This document shows, piece by piece, positions 45,003-54,067 of a stretch of DNA of 64,000 nucleotides (within the stretch, counting starts at the first letter, position 1; every line of letters begins with the position of its first letter). Made by a program: the position numbers and the translations under genes. The DNA lies in contig JAIXSE010000018.1 in assembly GCA_027484825.1 (NCBI GenBank), positions 62,001 through 126,000 of the forward strand, written 5' to 3'. Origin of the DNA: Rubrivivax sp. (GTDB lineage: Bacteria > Pseudomonadota > Gammaproteobacteria > Burkholderiales > Burkholderiaceae_C). The notes beneath the pieces were generated by a model. The model was not told where the DNA came from. It made no database searches and saw nothing but the letters and a program-made list of their open reading frames with translations.

Positions 45003-47633
45003 TTACAGCTCTGCGCGCAGGCTGATCGCGAAGCGACGGCCGTCGGCGTAGGTGCCGCGCGGCAGGTTGTAGTCGCTGAAGTAGCTGCGGCGCACGGTGT
45101 TGGTCAGGTTGTTGCCTTCCAGCGCGATCTTGATCTTGTCCGTCAGCGAATAGCTGAGGTAGGCGTCGACCATGCCGTAGCCCTTCATCGTCACCGGGGT
45201 CAGCGTGGTCACGCCGTCGTTGGTGGGATAGGCCAGGCGCGACCCGACCGCATATTCGCTGCGCCAGTTGTAGGCCAGGCGGGCGGAGAAATCGCCGTAG
45301 TCATACATGCCCACCAGGTTGGCGCTGCGCTTGGACAGACCTTCCAGCGGGGCCGTACGGCCATTGATGGAGCTGGGTGCGGCGCTGTCCACATAGGTGA
45401 AGTTGGCCTGCAGGCCCAGACCCTTGAGGTAGCCGGGCAGCTGGTTGAAGAAGCCCTGATAGCCGAACTCCAGCCCGCGGATGCGACCATCCTGGCCGTT
45501 GGTCGGGGTGCTCATCGAATAGGTCGTGCCGTTGATGGCCACCTGCGTGATGCTGTTCTGGATGAAGCCCTGCACCTCCTTGTAGAACGCGGCGCCATAG
45601 ACGCTGTCGCTCTTGCTCAGGTAGTACTCCAGCGTGGTGTCCACCTGGTTGGCGCGCAGGCGCTCGAGCTCCGGATTGCCCTGGTAGGCCGTCTTGTCAT
45701 TGGCATTCAGGCTGAGGCTGGGCGTGAGCTGGTCGAAGTTGGGACGAGTGACCACCCGCGACAGGCCCAGGCGCGCCTGCAGGTCCGGGCGCAGTTCCAG
45801 GCGCAGGTTCAGGGTGGGCAGCCAGTCGGTGTCGCTCTTGTCCAGATTGACCCGCTCATTGCTCAGGTTGGTGAACTCGCGTTCCACCTTGGTCCGCACC
45901 ACCCGCAGGCCCACGTTACCGGTCAGCGGCAGGCCGGCCACGCTGGTGTCCAGGTCGCCCGCGCCGTACAGCGCGCCGCCGCGCTCGCGGTAGTTGAAGG
46001 TCTGGGCCGGATCGAAGCTGGGCACCGACAGGCCGAAGGTGTCGCGCACCGCCGCCGCATTGCGCAGCCAGCCGGTGTCCAGCACCCCCAGCCATTGACG
46101 CGGGATCTGGCCGGAGCCGGCATCCTTGAGCAGGTCGTTGTTGGGCAGCAGGCCGACACCCGGGATGTCGCTCAGCTTGTACATCCAGATGTCGTTGATG
46201 GTGTTGATCTCGGCGCTTTCGGCGCGGCGGTCATTCACCCGGAAGCCGCCGCGCAGCTTGGTGATGATGCCGGCATCCACCGGCTTGTCCGCATCCACAC
46301 GCCAGGCGGTTTCGCGGCCGGTGTTCTTGATGCGGAAGTACAGGGTCTTGTCCGCCCAGTAGTTGGCGGCGTTGTCCAACTGCGCGGTCTCGGAATAGGC
46401 CGACGGCAGCTTGGTGCTCAGGTCGAAGGTGTAGGTGGCCGGGTCGTTGGCGAAGGTGCCCAGGCGCACTTCCTGATAGAAGCGGTCGAACTTGCTGCGG
46501 CTGTGGCTGATGTCGCTGCGCACCAAGGCGTCGGACACCTTCCACTTGCCGGCCAGGGACAGTTGGTCGATGCGGGTGTTTTCGTCCGCCACCGAGCTGG
46601 AGGTGCTCATGCTCGCGCCCCAGAAGGTGCCCGAGACAAACTGCCCGTTGCTGTCCGTCTTGACCGCGCCGTTGGGCCACAGCTGACCCTGGTTGGCCGT
46701 GCTGCTGAAGTTGGCCCAGAAGGGCGAGGCGTAGAAGCCGTAGACGTCGGTGCGGCTCTTGAGCTGGGTGTGGGTGTAGTCCAGCGTGTATTCGCTGCGG
46801 GCATCCGGGCGCCACTGCAGTGCGGCATTGGCCGCCTTGCGGTCGCGCTGGCCGAATTCATAAGCCAGCCAGTTGCCCAGCGGGGCGATGGTGCCGGAGC
46901 CATCGGCCAGGGCGGCGGGGTTGTCCAGCTCCTGCGTGTCGGTGCGGTAGTCGCGCTTCTGGGTCGAGACGCTCAGCAGGGCGCCGAATTCACCGGCGTC
47001 CAGCTTCCAGCGGTTGGACACCAGCAGCGAGCCTTCGGCATTGTTCTTGTCGGCCAGCTCGGCGCGGGTGCCCTTGACCGATCCGGCCAGCTTGAAGCCG
47101 GCGAAGTCGAACGGGCGGCGGGTGCGCAGGTCGATGACACCGCCGATGCCGCCTTCGATCAGGTCGGCGGTCGGGGTCTTGTAGACGTCGGCGCCAGCCA
47201 GCAGTTCGGAGGGCACGTCCTGGAAGGACAGGCCGCGTTCCTTGCCGGCGGTGAAGATGACCCGGCCGTTGAGCAGCGTCTGGGTCTGCTGCAGGCCGCG
47301 CACCTGCACCCGGTCGCCTTCGCCGCGGTTGCGGGAGATCTGCACGCCGGTGATGCGCTGCAGGGCTTCGGCGACGTTGGCGTCGGGCAGCTTGCCGATG
47401 TCATCGGCCACGATGGAGTCCACCACCTGCTCGGCATTGCGCTTGATGTCCTGCGCGCGGATCAGGCTGGAACGCTGACCCTGCACCACCACGGTGTCGA
47501 GCTTGTTGCTGTCGCCGCTGGCGGGCGCGGCTTCCTGCGCATGCAGGGCCAGCGGACTCAGCAAGGCCATGCAGGCCAGGGCCACCGGGGCCAGGGTCGG
47601 CCGGGTGCTGGGGCGGGGCAGGGGTGCGGTCAT
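45003..47633 (-). CDS. TonB-dependent outer-membrane receptor for galactan oligosaccharides
   Basis: 876 residues. Signal peptide (LAPVALACMALLSPLALHAQ), TonB-box-like segment LDTVVVQGQRSSLIRAQ, plug domain with NVAEALQRITGVQISRNRGEG, VQVRGLQQTQTLLNGRVI and GVIDLRTRRPFDFAG, then a 22-strand barrel of Tyr/Trp-rich repeats. Belongs to the carbohydrate-linked receptor type known from Xanthomonas and Caulobacter. Lies 60 bases behind the second GH53 gene in one unit, which predicts galacto-oligosaccharide uptake. Confidence 0.93.
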   Translation of the reverse strand: MTAPLPRPSTRPTLAPVALACMALLSPLALHAQEAAPASGDSNKLDTVVVQGQRSSLIRAQDIKRNAEQVVDSIVADDIGKLPDANVAEALQRITGVQISRNRGEGDRVQVRGLQQTQTLLNGRVIFTAGKERGLSFQDVPSELLAGADVYKTPTADLIEGGIGGVIDLRTRRPFDFAGFKLAGSVKGTRAELADKNNAEGSLLVSNRWKLDAGEFGALLSVSTQKRDYRTDTQELDNPAALADGSGTIAPLGNWLAYEFGQRDRKAANAALQWRPDARSEYTLDYTHTQLKSRTDVYGFYASPFWANFSSTANQGQLWPNGAVKTDSNGQFVSGTFWGASMSTSSSVADENTRIDQLSLAGKWKVSDALVRSDISHSRSKFDRFYQEVRLGTFANDPATYTFDLSTKLPSAYSETAQLDNAANYWADKTLYFRIKNTGRETAWRVDADKPVDAGIITKLRGGFRVNDRRAESAEINTINDIWMYKLSDIPGVGLLPNNDLLKDAGSGQIPRQWLGVLDTGWLRNAAAVRDTFGLSVPSFDPAQTFNYRERGGALYGAGDLDTSVAGLPLTGNVGLRVVRTKVEREFTNLSNERVNLDKSDTDWLPTLNLRLELRPDLQARLGLSRVVTRPNFDQLTPSLSLNANDKTAYQGNPELERLRANQVDTTLEYYLSKSDSVYGAAFYKEVQGFIQNSITQVAINGTTYSMSTPTNGQDGRIRGLEFGYQGFFNQLPGYLKGLGLQANFTYVDSAAPSSINGRTAPLEGLSKRSANLVGMYDYGDFSARLAYNWRSEYAVGSRLAYPTNDGVTTLTPVTMKGYGMVDAYLSYSLTDKIKIALEGNNLTNTVRRSYFSDYNLPRGTYADGRRFAISLRAEL

Positions 47634-47693
47634 GGTGTTGTCTCCGAAACTTGAGGAACTCGTTCTTGTCAGGGATGGGGTCCAGGGGACCCG

Positions 47694-49214
47694 TCAGCGG
47701 GTGAGCGGGGAAGGGGGCTGAGAGGATGGCAGTGCTGGCGCGGACGCCGCAGCGGCTGGGGAGCCTGGTGCGACTGCAGCGCAGGGCGCCGCCTCGCGGA
47801 AGGCCTGCAGGGCGGGCAGGGCGCGGCCTTTGTCGTCAAACAGGGTCTGGTTGGCCCAGGCATTGCCTTCGCCGGTGCGCCAGCCAGCGCCCGGCACGTC
47901 CAGCCAGGCCGGCTCCCACCAGAACACGCCCAGGCCCTGCGGCACCGATGCCACGGCCTGGATCAGGTCCTTGAGCATGGTGGCCTGGCCTTGCGGGGTG
48001 GCAGGATAGCCGCCCTTGCGTGCGCCTTCTTCATTGAAGACCGCCGGGCCGCGGCCCGGGTTGTCGGCACGCCAGCCGTAGGCGGCTTCCACCACCACCA
48101 GCGGTTTGCGGTAGCGGTCGGAGAGGTCGCGCAGATTGGTGCGCAGGGCGTCGAAGCCGTCGTGGTGATAGGGGTACCAGCTCAGACCGATGACGTCGTA
48201 GTCCAGCTTGGCCGACTCAAATTGGTCGTAGACGCGGCGGAACATCTCGCCGCTCTTGCCGTCGCCCTGGTGGGCCAGGTGCAGCATGATGGGCAGCCGT
48301 CCTCCGCGCAGGGCGTCCGTGGCGCGCACGCCGCGGATGCCGGCCCGTAGCAGGTCGATGAAGGCGGCGTCACCGCCGATTTTTTCGTCCGGCGTCTGCT
48401 TCCAGGTCTTGCCGTCCGGCCAGAGCATGCCGCCGTTGATTTCATTGCCGACCTGGATCATGTCGGGGTCGGTGCCCTGGTCGTGCAGGGCCTTCAGAAC
48501 CTGGGCGGTATAACGTTCAACCTCCTGCTGCAGGGCTTCGCCGTGGAGCTTTACCCAGGCGGCGGGCTTTTCCTGCTTGCCGGGGTCGGTCCAGAAGTCG
48601 GAGTAGTGGATGTCCAGCAGCAGTTTCAGGCCCTGGCGGCGGATGCGCTTGGCCAGCGCCAGGGTCAGGTCCAGACCATTGTTGCCGCCGCCGACCGGGT
48701 CCCCTTCACGGGAGATCAGACGGTCGCCTTCAAAGACGTCCCGCGCATTCACCGGGGTGTGCCACAGCCGCAGACGGGCCCAGTTGACGCCGGACACGCG
48801 CAGGATCTGCAGGGCGGTGCCGGCACGGCCGTCCGCGGTGGTGAACTTGGCGCCGCCGCGCTCCACCGCATCCAGCGTGGAGACGTCCGCGCCCAGGATG
48901 AAGGAGGCGGCGAACTGAGTGGCCGGGGCCGGCTTGCCCTGGCAAGTCCCGGTGCCCTGGGCGGTGGCGGGGGCCGACGAGGCGCTTCCTGCCGTTGCCG
49001 GGGCAGCGTTGCCCGTGCCCGATGGGATGCTCGCATCGGCGGTGGCGGCTGTTGCGCCTGTGCCGGCCGCCAGGGCCGACGCGGCTCCACCGGGCAAGGC
49101 CTGGCCGGCCAGCAGCGCACCGCCGGCCAGCACCAAGCGGCGGCGATTCAGGCGGCCGGGGGCCGTCGGGGTGTCCTGGCAGGACAGGTCGGTCGTCAGG
49201 ATGCGATCGCTCAA
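47694..49214 (-). CDS. GH53 endo-beta-1,4-galactanase (second copy), Tat-exported
   Basis: 506 residues if TTG 49214 is used. This start has a GGAG site; the ATGs at 49277/49274 have none and lie 2-5 bases from the operator, leaving almost no leader. Tat-like signal NRRRLVLAGGALLAGQALPGGAASA, a 70-residue Ala/Thr/Pro-rich linker, then GH53: FILGADVSTLDAVERGG, NWARLRLWHTP, LLDIHYSDFWTDPGKQ, acid/base Glu in QVGNEINGGMLWP and nucleophile Glu in VVVEAAYGW. The linker may hold the enzyme away from the membrane. Longer than the first GH53 and clearly divergent in sequence from it. Confidence 0.93.
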   Translation of the reverse strand: MSDRILTTDLSCQDTPTAPGRLNRRRLVLAGGALLAGQALPGGAASALAAGTGATAATADASIPSGTGNAAPATAGSASSAPATAQGTGTCQGKPAPATQFAASFILGADVSTLDAVERGGAKFTTADGRAGTALQILRVSGVNWARLRLWHTPVNARDVFEGDRLISREGDPVGGGNNGLDLTLALAKRIRRQGLKLLLDIHYSDFWTDPGKQEKPAAWVKLHGEALQQEVERYTAQVLKALHDQGTDPDMIQVGNEINGGMLWPDGKTWKQTPDEKIGGDAAFIDLLRAGIRGVRATDALRGGRLPIMLHLAHQGDGKSGEMFRRVYDQFESAKLDYDVIGLSWYPYHHDGFDALRTNLRDLSDRYRKPLVVVEAAYGWRADNPGRGPAVFNEEGARKGGYPATPQGQATMLKDLIQAVASVPQGLGVFWWEPAWLDVPGAGWRTGEGNAWANQTLFDDKGRALPALQAFREAAPCAAVAPGSPAAAASAPALPSSQPPSPLTR

Positions 49215-49278
49215 GGTTGTCTCACTCCGCACAGGGGTCACTGAAGTCCCTGCTGTCTCGTTCTTGGCCACCATCATA

Positions 49279-49294
49279 GGTTAAGCGATTAACC
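49279..49294 (-). promoter_or_regulatory. third LacI-type operator, before the GH53-TonB receptor unit
   Basis: Minus strand GGTTAATCGCTTAACC, sharing TTAATCGCTTAACCT with the site at 35194-35208. No other copy of this motif was noticed in the window outside the galactan locus. Confidence 0.8.
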
Positions 49295-49786
49295 TGCCGC
49301 TAGTGTCCACGATTTGCCCAACCGCACCATTGAGGGGTTTCCCCATGCCACCGGAAAGCCACATTGGGGCCGCCGCTGCCGGAATTGCACCGAAACCGGG
49401 ATACAGCGGTTTCAGGCAGTCGCATTCTCCGCAACAGATGGGATACGACTGTCATTCGGCGATGGCGAAGCCTGCGATCGCCCCAAGCGAGCAGTGGCGG
49501 GGGTTGAAGGGGCTTTGGCAGGGGTCAAGCCCCCCTGCGGAGGGAGCTTTGTGCGAGTCTCGAGTCGTAACAACTTGCCGTAACAACTGTTGCGCCGATC
49601 CCCCCTCCGGGTTCCCCCTTCTTAGGGGGTGTTTTGTCCCCCCACGGGCCTAAGATGCGCCCGTCTCCGGTGCAAGAGGGGTTGCGATGTGCAAACCGGA
49701 GTTGGGTACATCGCGAAAGAGGGGGCCGTATGGAAGGTGTTTCTGATCTCCGGCATTTTGCGGGTTCTGTGAATGGTGGCTTTGCC
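49295..49786. other. intergenic region before the response regulator
   Basis: No gene. Holds two direct repeats CGTAACAACT at 49566-49575 and 49579-49588 (13-base period), a candidate activator site, and a small hairpin CCCCC-TTCTTA-GGGGG followed by TGTTTT near 49613-49635. Presumably contains the promoter of the regulator gene. Confidence 0.45.
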
Positions 49787-50428
49787 ATGTCGAACATGAC
49801 TGTCACGCGTCGCGTGCTGCTTGTGGATGACCATGAATTGGTCCGCGCGGGCATTCGCACGCTCTATCAATCCCTGGATGAGATCAACATCGACTGGGTG
49901 GAGGCCTCATCACTCCAAGAGGGCCTGGCGCAGTACACCGATGCGGCGGACGGTGCCGGTTTTGATGCCGTGCTGCTGGATTTGAATCTGGGCGACTGCA
50001 AAGGTTTGCAGGGTCTGCGCCAGTTCATGGAGGCCTATCCGCAAGCGCGGGTGGTGGTCTTCAGCGGCACGCAGGATGAATTCGTCGTCCGCCAGGCGCG
50101 GGCGCTGGGCGCCGTGGGCTATCTGCCCAAGGGCGCCCTGATGTCGGAGATGCGCAGCACGCTGCGGGCGCTGCTGGCTGAGCAACGTCGTGCGGCGCCC
50201 ACCGGCTCGATGTTCCCGCGCTTCCCGACCTCCGCCATGTATGACCGCGTGGCCGAACTGGGCCCGCGGCATCTGGAGATTCTGGAGCTGGTGCTGTCCG
50301 GCTGCAGCAATCAAGAGATCAGCAACTCCACCCAGCTGTCGCTGGGGACGGTGAAGAACTACGTGTCTTCCTTGCTGCTGGCGCTGGATGTGAAGTCGCG
50401 CTCCCACATGATCAGTCTGTTCCGCTAG
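49787..50428 (+). CDS. LuxR/NarL-type response regulator
   Basis: 213 residues from ATG 49787; an ATG at 49730 with a GAGGGGG site would add 19 residues and is possible. Receiver domain: VLLVDDHELVRAGIRTLY, phospho-acceptor Asp in AVLLDLNLGD, Lys in YLPKGAL. C-terminal LuxR helix-turn-helix: LGPRHLEILELVLSGCSNQEISNSTQLSLGTVKNYVSSLLLALDVKSRSHMI. Probably regulated by the hybrid kinase encoded 3 bases downstream. Confidence 0.9.
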   Translation: MSNMTVTRRVLLVDDHELVRAGIRTLYQSLDEINIDWVEASSLQEGLAQYTDAADGAGFDAVLLDLNLGDCKGLQGLRQFMEAYPQARVVVFSGTQDEFVVRQARALGAVGYLPKGALMSEMRSTLRALLAEQRRAAPTGSMFPRFPTSAMYDRVAELGPRHLEILELVLSGCSNQEISNSTQLSLGTVKNYVSSLLLALDVKSRSHMISLFR

Positions 50429-50431
50429 CCC

Positions 50432-52279
50432 TTGGCCGAGCGAAAACGCAGACGGTCGTCTGAATCCAACGGGTTCAGCCGCCATGTGGCCGTGGCCGGC
50501 CGTTCGGCGGACGGCGATGACAATCAGCAAGATGGCCGGCGCCGCGAGCGTCGCGCCATTGCACGTCGTCTTGAAGATGCCGCCTTTGACGAGGCCTGGG
50601 CCCATTGGCCCTGGCTGCTGGCGGCGGTGGCACTGCCGCTGCTGGTGTCGGTCAACCGGCAGGAGCTGTCGTCCGGCTTGATGCTCTGGCTGGCCGGGGT
50701 GGCCAGCCTGGCCACCGGCTGTGTGTGGACGGCGCGGCGCATGTCGCATCGGCTGTCCCGTCCTGCGGCCCGTCATTCCCTGGATGCCCGCAAAGGGCGG
50801 CGACTGCTGTTGCTGCAAGGCATCGGCTGTCTGCTGCTGCTGAGTCTGCATCCGTGGATTGCGGAATCCCCCGGCGCCCGCGCGCCTTTGGCCGGCCCTT
50901 TACTGGCCGCCGCGTCGACGGTGCTGGCGGTGCTGCTGGCCCCGATGGGGCGGGGCGCCGCGGCGGTGGCCCTGCTGCCCGCCTCGGAGGGTCTGGCGCG
51001 ACTGGTGCTGGACGGATCGTTCGAACGCCCCTGGCAGGGCGCTGCCTGGTTTGCCGCCGCCATGGCGGTCGCGGGCCTGGCCTTGCTGGAGCAGCATCGC
51101 TGGCATCGCAACCAGCTCTGGGTGATGCAGCGGGATGACCGGGTCAGCCTGCTGGAGCAGGAGCGCGACGAAGCGGTGAGGGCGGACCAGGAAAAGAGCC
51201 GTTTCCTGGCCATCGCCAGCCACGACCTGCGCCAGCCGGTGCATGCGCTGGGCCTGTTTGCCGCCACGCTGGAGCGCCGTCTCCAGGGCAGCGCGGAAGA
51301 ACCGCTGGTGCGCAACATCATGCGGTCGATCGAGGGGCTGGAGCGCTCCTTCAATGCCATGCTGGACATCTCCCGGCTGGACGCCGGCACGGTGGAGCCC
51401 AACATCCAGCACTTTGCGCTGCGCGACCTGTTCAAGCGGCTGCACATGCACTATGCCGGCCAGGCCGAGGGCTCGGGCCTGGGGCTGCGGCTGGCCCCGG
51501 GCGGCAAATCGGTCAGCAGCGACCCGCAATTGCTGGAGCGCATCCTGGGCAATCTGGTCCAGAACGCCCTCAAGTACACCGAAAAGGGTGGCGTGGTGGT
51601 GGTGGCCCGCAGCACGGAAGACCACATCAACCTGGAAGTCTGGGACACCGGCATCGGCATCAAGCCCAATGACCTTCCCCGCATCTTTGCCGAGTTCTAC
51701 CAGGTGGGCCATGGCGAGCGCAGCCGCACCCAGGGCCTGGGCATGGGGCTGGCGATTGTCAAGCGGCTGGCCCATCTGCTGGGCTACCGGCTGGAGGTGG
51801 CCTCGCGACCCGGGCGCGGCACCATGTTCCGGCTGAGCATTCCGGTCAAGCAACTGCATGCGGTGCAGGACGTGATCGGGGCGGCCGACACCATTCCGAT
51901 GTCGGTCATCGAGCCGCGGTCGGTGCTGGTGATCGATGATGAGGAGCCGATCCGGGAGGGCCTGAAGGTCCTGCTGGAGGAATGGGGCTATGAAGTGCAG
52001 GTGGCGGCCCATGCCGAGGAAGCGGAGCGGGTGGCGCGGGAGCGTCCGGAACCGCCCGACCTGATATTGTCCGACCTGCATCTGGGCGACGGCCCGGACG
52101 GCCTGGATGCCATCCGCGCGGTGCGTTCCGTGTATGGCCACGACGTCCCGGCCATCCTGATCACCGGCGACACCAGCAAGGAAGAGATCCGCCGTGCCAA
52201 CGAAAGCGGCCACACGGTGCTCTTCAAGCCGCTGCAACCCCGCAAGCTGTTCAACGCCCTGCGCGGCATGGTGGCCTGA
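50432..52279 (+). CDS. membrane hybrid sensor histidine kinase with receiver domain
   Basis: 615 residues from TTG 50432, adjacent to the regulator stop with no clear ribosome-binding site, so coupling to the upstream gene is likely. About six N-terminal membrane helices (LLAAVALPLLVSV to AAWFAAAMAVAGLALL), a coiled segment, HisKA with His264 in FLAIASHDLRQPVHAL, HATPase with NLVQNALKYTEKGG and GLGMGLAIVKRLAHLLGY, then a receiver domain (VLVIDDEEPIREG, Asp548 in LSDLHLGDG, Lys in LFKPLQP). Immediately upstream of the type VI secretion cluster; a role in its control is inferred from position only. Confidence 0.9.
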   Translation: MAERKRRRSSESNGFSRHVAVAGRSADGDDNQQDGRRRERRAIARRLEDAAFDEAWAHWPWLLAAVALPLLVSVNRQELSSGLMLWLAGVASLATGCVWTARRMSHRLSRPAARHSLDARKGRRLLLLQGIGCLLLLSLHPWIAESPGARAPLAGPLLAAASTVLAVLLAPMGRGAAAVALLPASEGLARLVLDGSFERPWQGAAWFAAAMAVAGLALLEQHRWHRNQLWVMQRDDRVSLLEQERDEAVRADQEKSRFLAIASHDLRQPVHALGLFAATLERRLQGSAEEPLVRNIMRSIEGLERSFNAMLDISRLDAGTVEPNIQHFALRDLFKRLHMHYAGQAEGSGLGLRLAPGGKSVSSDPQLLERILGNLVQNALKYTEKGGVVVVARSTEDHINLEVWDTGIGIKPNDLPRIFAEFYQVGHGERSRTQGLGMGLAIVKRLAHLLGYRLEVASRPGRGTMFRLSIPVKQLHAVQDVIGAADTIPMSVIEPRSVLVIDDEEPIREGLKVLLEEWGYEVQVAAHAEEAERVARERPEPPDLILSDLHLGDGPDGLDAIRAVRSVYGHDVPAILITGDTSKEEIRRANESGHTVLFKPLQPRKLFNALRGMVA

Positions 52280-52285
52280 AACCGA

Positions 52286-52313
52286 CTGACCGACCCTGTC
52301 GGTCAGCGGGTTT
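52286..52313 (+). terminator. probable terminator hairpin before the type VI cluster
   Basis: Stem CTGACCGA / TCGGTCAG with a 5-base loop, followed by CGGGTTT. The T run is short, so the call is tentative. Further along, an inverted repeat GTCCGG (52364-52369) / CCGGAC (52384-52389) lies next to the tssA start. Confidence 0.5.
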
Positions 52314-52392
52314 CGGGCCAATATGACTTTCGACCACTGCGCGAATCCTTTTGTGTCTCTAGAGTCCGGACGTCAAGAAAACGCCGGACGCA

Positions 52393-53430
52393 ATGGCTGA
52401 TATTGAGCTCGATCATCTGCTGACCCCTCTCCAGGACGACGCCCCCTGCGGCCCCGACCTGGAATACGACGCGGCCTTCCTGGCCCTGCAGACGGCTGGC
52501 GAAGGAAAACCCGAGCAGCAGTACGGCGACACGGTCATCCCCGCCGAAGAGCCGGACTGGATCAAGGTCTGGGAACAGGCCCTGGCCCTGGCTGAACGCA
52601 GCCGCGACCTGCGCCTGGCCGTCTGGCTGGTCCGCAGCGGCGCCCGCCTCAAGGGCTACCAGGCCGCCCTGCAGGGCCTGGCCCTGATTCAGGGTCTGCT
52701 GGAGCGTCACTGGGATCATGTGCATCCCCAGCTGGACGCCAGCGACCACAACGACCCCACCATGCGCATGAATGCGCTGCTGCCCCTGGCCAGCCCGGAG
52801 GCCGCCCTGGCCGACCTGCGCGCGGCCAGCCTGACCGGCCAGCGCGGCGGCCCCCGCGTGCGCGACGTCGAACTGGCCTTCGGCAATGTCGACCCCGCCC
52901 CCAATGAATCGGCCCCGTCCCCCCAGGGCCTGCTCGACGGGCTGGGCGCGCTGTCCGCGAACGATCCGGACCTGGTGAGCCGCCTGCAGGCCGGCCTCAC
53001 CACCGTCCAGGCGATCTCCACGACCATCGAACAGCATCTGGGTGCCGCCCAGGGACCGGATTTCACCCCCCTGATCCGTGTCCTCAAGCCCCTGGCCCAG
53101 GTGGCTGCACAGTTGGGCGGCGGCACTTCGGCAGCCGCGGATGACGTCGGCGCTGCGGCGCACGGCCTGGACGGCGCGGCCACCGGCAGCACCGCCCCGA
53201 TCGCCCGCATCGCCGTGCCCGCCGGTGTGATTGCCAGCCGCGACGACGCCATGCGCGCCCTGCAACGCGTGTGCGAGTGGATCGAGCTGAACGAACCGAG
53301 CAACCCCGCGCCGCTGCTGATCCGTCGGGCCCAGCGGCTGATGAGCAAGAACTTCATGGACATCATCCGCGACCTGGTGCCGGACGGCCTGAGCGAAATC
53401 GAACGCCTGGCCGGCCGCACCGACGACTGA
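52393..53430 (+). CDS. tssA: type VI secretion protein TssA (ImpA family)
   Basis: 345 residues. N-terminal ImpA domain: IELDHLLTPLQDDAPCGPDLEYDAAFLALQTAGEGKPEQQYG..AEEPDWIKVWEQALALAERSRDLRLAVWLVRSG, and HWDHVHPQLDASDHNDPTMRMNAL; the C-terminal part ends with a small helical domain (WIELNEPSNPAPLLIRRAQRLMSKNFMDIIRDLVPDGL) typical of short TssA. Cap/assembly factor coordinating baseplate and tail growth. First gene of the cluster. Confidence 0.95.
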   Translation: MADIELDHLLTPLQDDAPCGPDLEYDAAFLALQTAGEGKPEQQYGDTVIPAEEPDWIKVWEQALALAERSRDLRLAVWLVRSGARLKGYQAALQGLALIQGLLERHWDHVHPQLDASDHNDPTMRMNALLPLASPEAALADLRAASLTGQRGGPRVRDVELAFGNVDPAPNESAPSPQGLLDGLGALSANDPDLVSRLQAGLTTVQAISTTIEQHLGAAQGPDFTPLIRVLKPLAQVAAQLGGGTSAAADDVGAAAHGLDGAATGSTAPIARIAVPAGVIASRDDAMRALQRVCEWIELNEPSNPAPLLIRRAQRLMSKNFMDIIRDLVPDGLSEIERLAGRTDD

Positions 53431-53504
53431 TGCCCACCCCGAGTCCCTCCCTTCACAAGAACCATTCCGACGCCCACGACGACGTCTTCATTCAGGAGTA
53501 GCAC

Positions 53505-54017
53505 ATGGCCACCAGCAGCCAGAAGTTCATCGCCAGGAACCGCGCCCCGCGCGTCCAGATCGAATACGACGTCGAGCTCTACGGCGCCGAAAAGAAGGTC
53601 CAGCTGCCGTTCGTGATGGGCGTGCTGTCGGACCTGTCGGGCAAGCCGACCGAGCCCCTGGCGCCGGTGGCCGACCGCAAGTTCCTGGACTTTGACGTCG
53701 ACAACTTCGACGCCCGCATGAAGGCGATGAAGCCGCGTGTGGCCTTCAACGTGCCCAACACCCTGACCGGTGAAGGCAACCTGATGGTGGACATCACCTT
53801 CGAGAGCATGGACGACTTCTCGCCGGCCGCCGTGGCCCGCAAGGTGGACGGCCTCAAGCAGCTGCTCGACGCCCGTCAGCAACTGGCCAACCTGATCACC
53901 TACATGGACGGCAAGGTGGGCGCGGAACAGCTGATCGCCAAGGTGGTCAAGGACGAAGCCCTGCTCAAGTCCCTGGCCTCCGCCCAGAAGCCGGCCGACG
54001 GCGGCGACGCGCAGTGA
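53505..54017 (+). CDS. tssB: type VI sheath small subunit TssB (VipA/ImpB)
   Basis: 170 residues, AGGAG 7 bases upstream. TssB pattern: SSQKFIARNRAPRVQIEYDVELYGAEKKVQLPFVMGVLSDLSGKP, FLDFDVDNFDARMKAMKPRVAFNVPN and LLDARQQLANLITYMDGK. Interlocks with TssC to form the contractile sheath. Confidence 0.97.
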   Translation: MATSSQKFIARNRAPRVQIEYDVELYGAEKKVQLPFVMGVLSDLSGKPTEPLAPVADRKFLDFDVDNFDARMKAMKPRVAFNVPNTLTGEGNLMVDITFESMDDFSPAAVARKVDGLKQLLDARQQLANLITYMDGKVGAEQLIAKVVKDEALLKSLASAQKPADGGDAQ

Positions 54018-54067
54018 CCGCGCCCCTCACAGCCGCGCACTGAAACAAGACTCCGGAGCAACCCACC

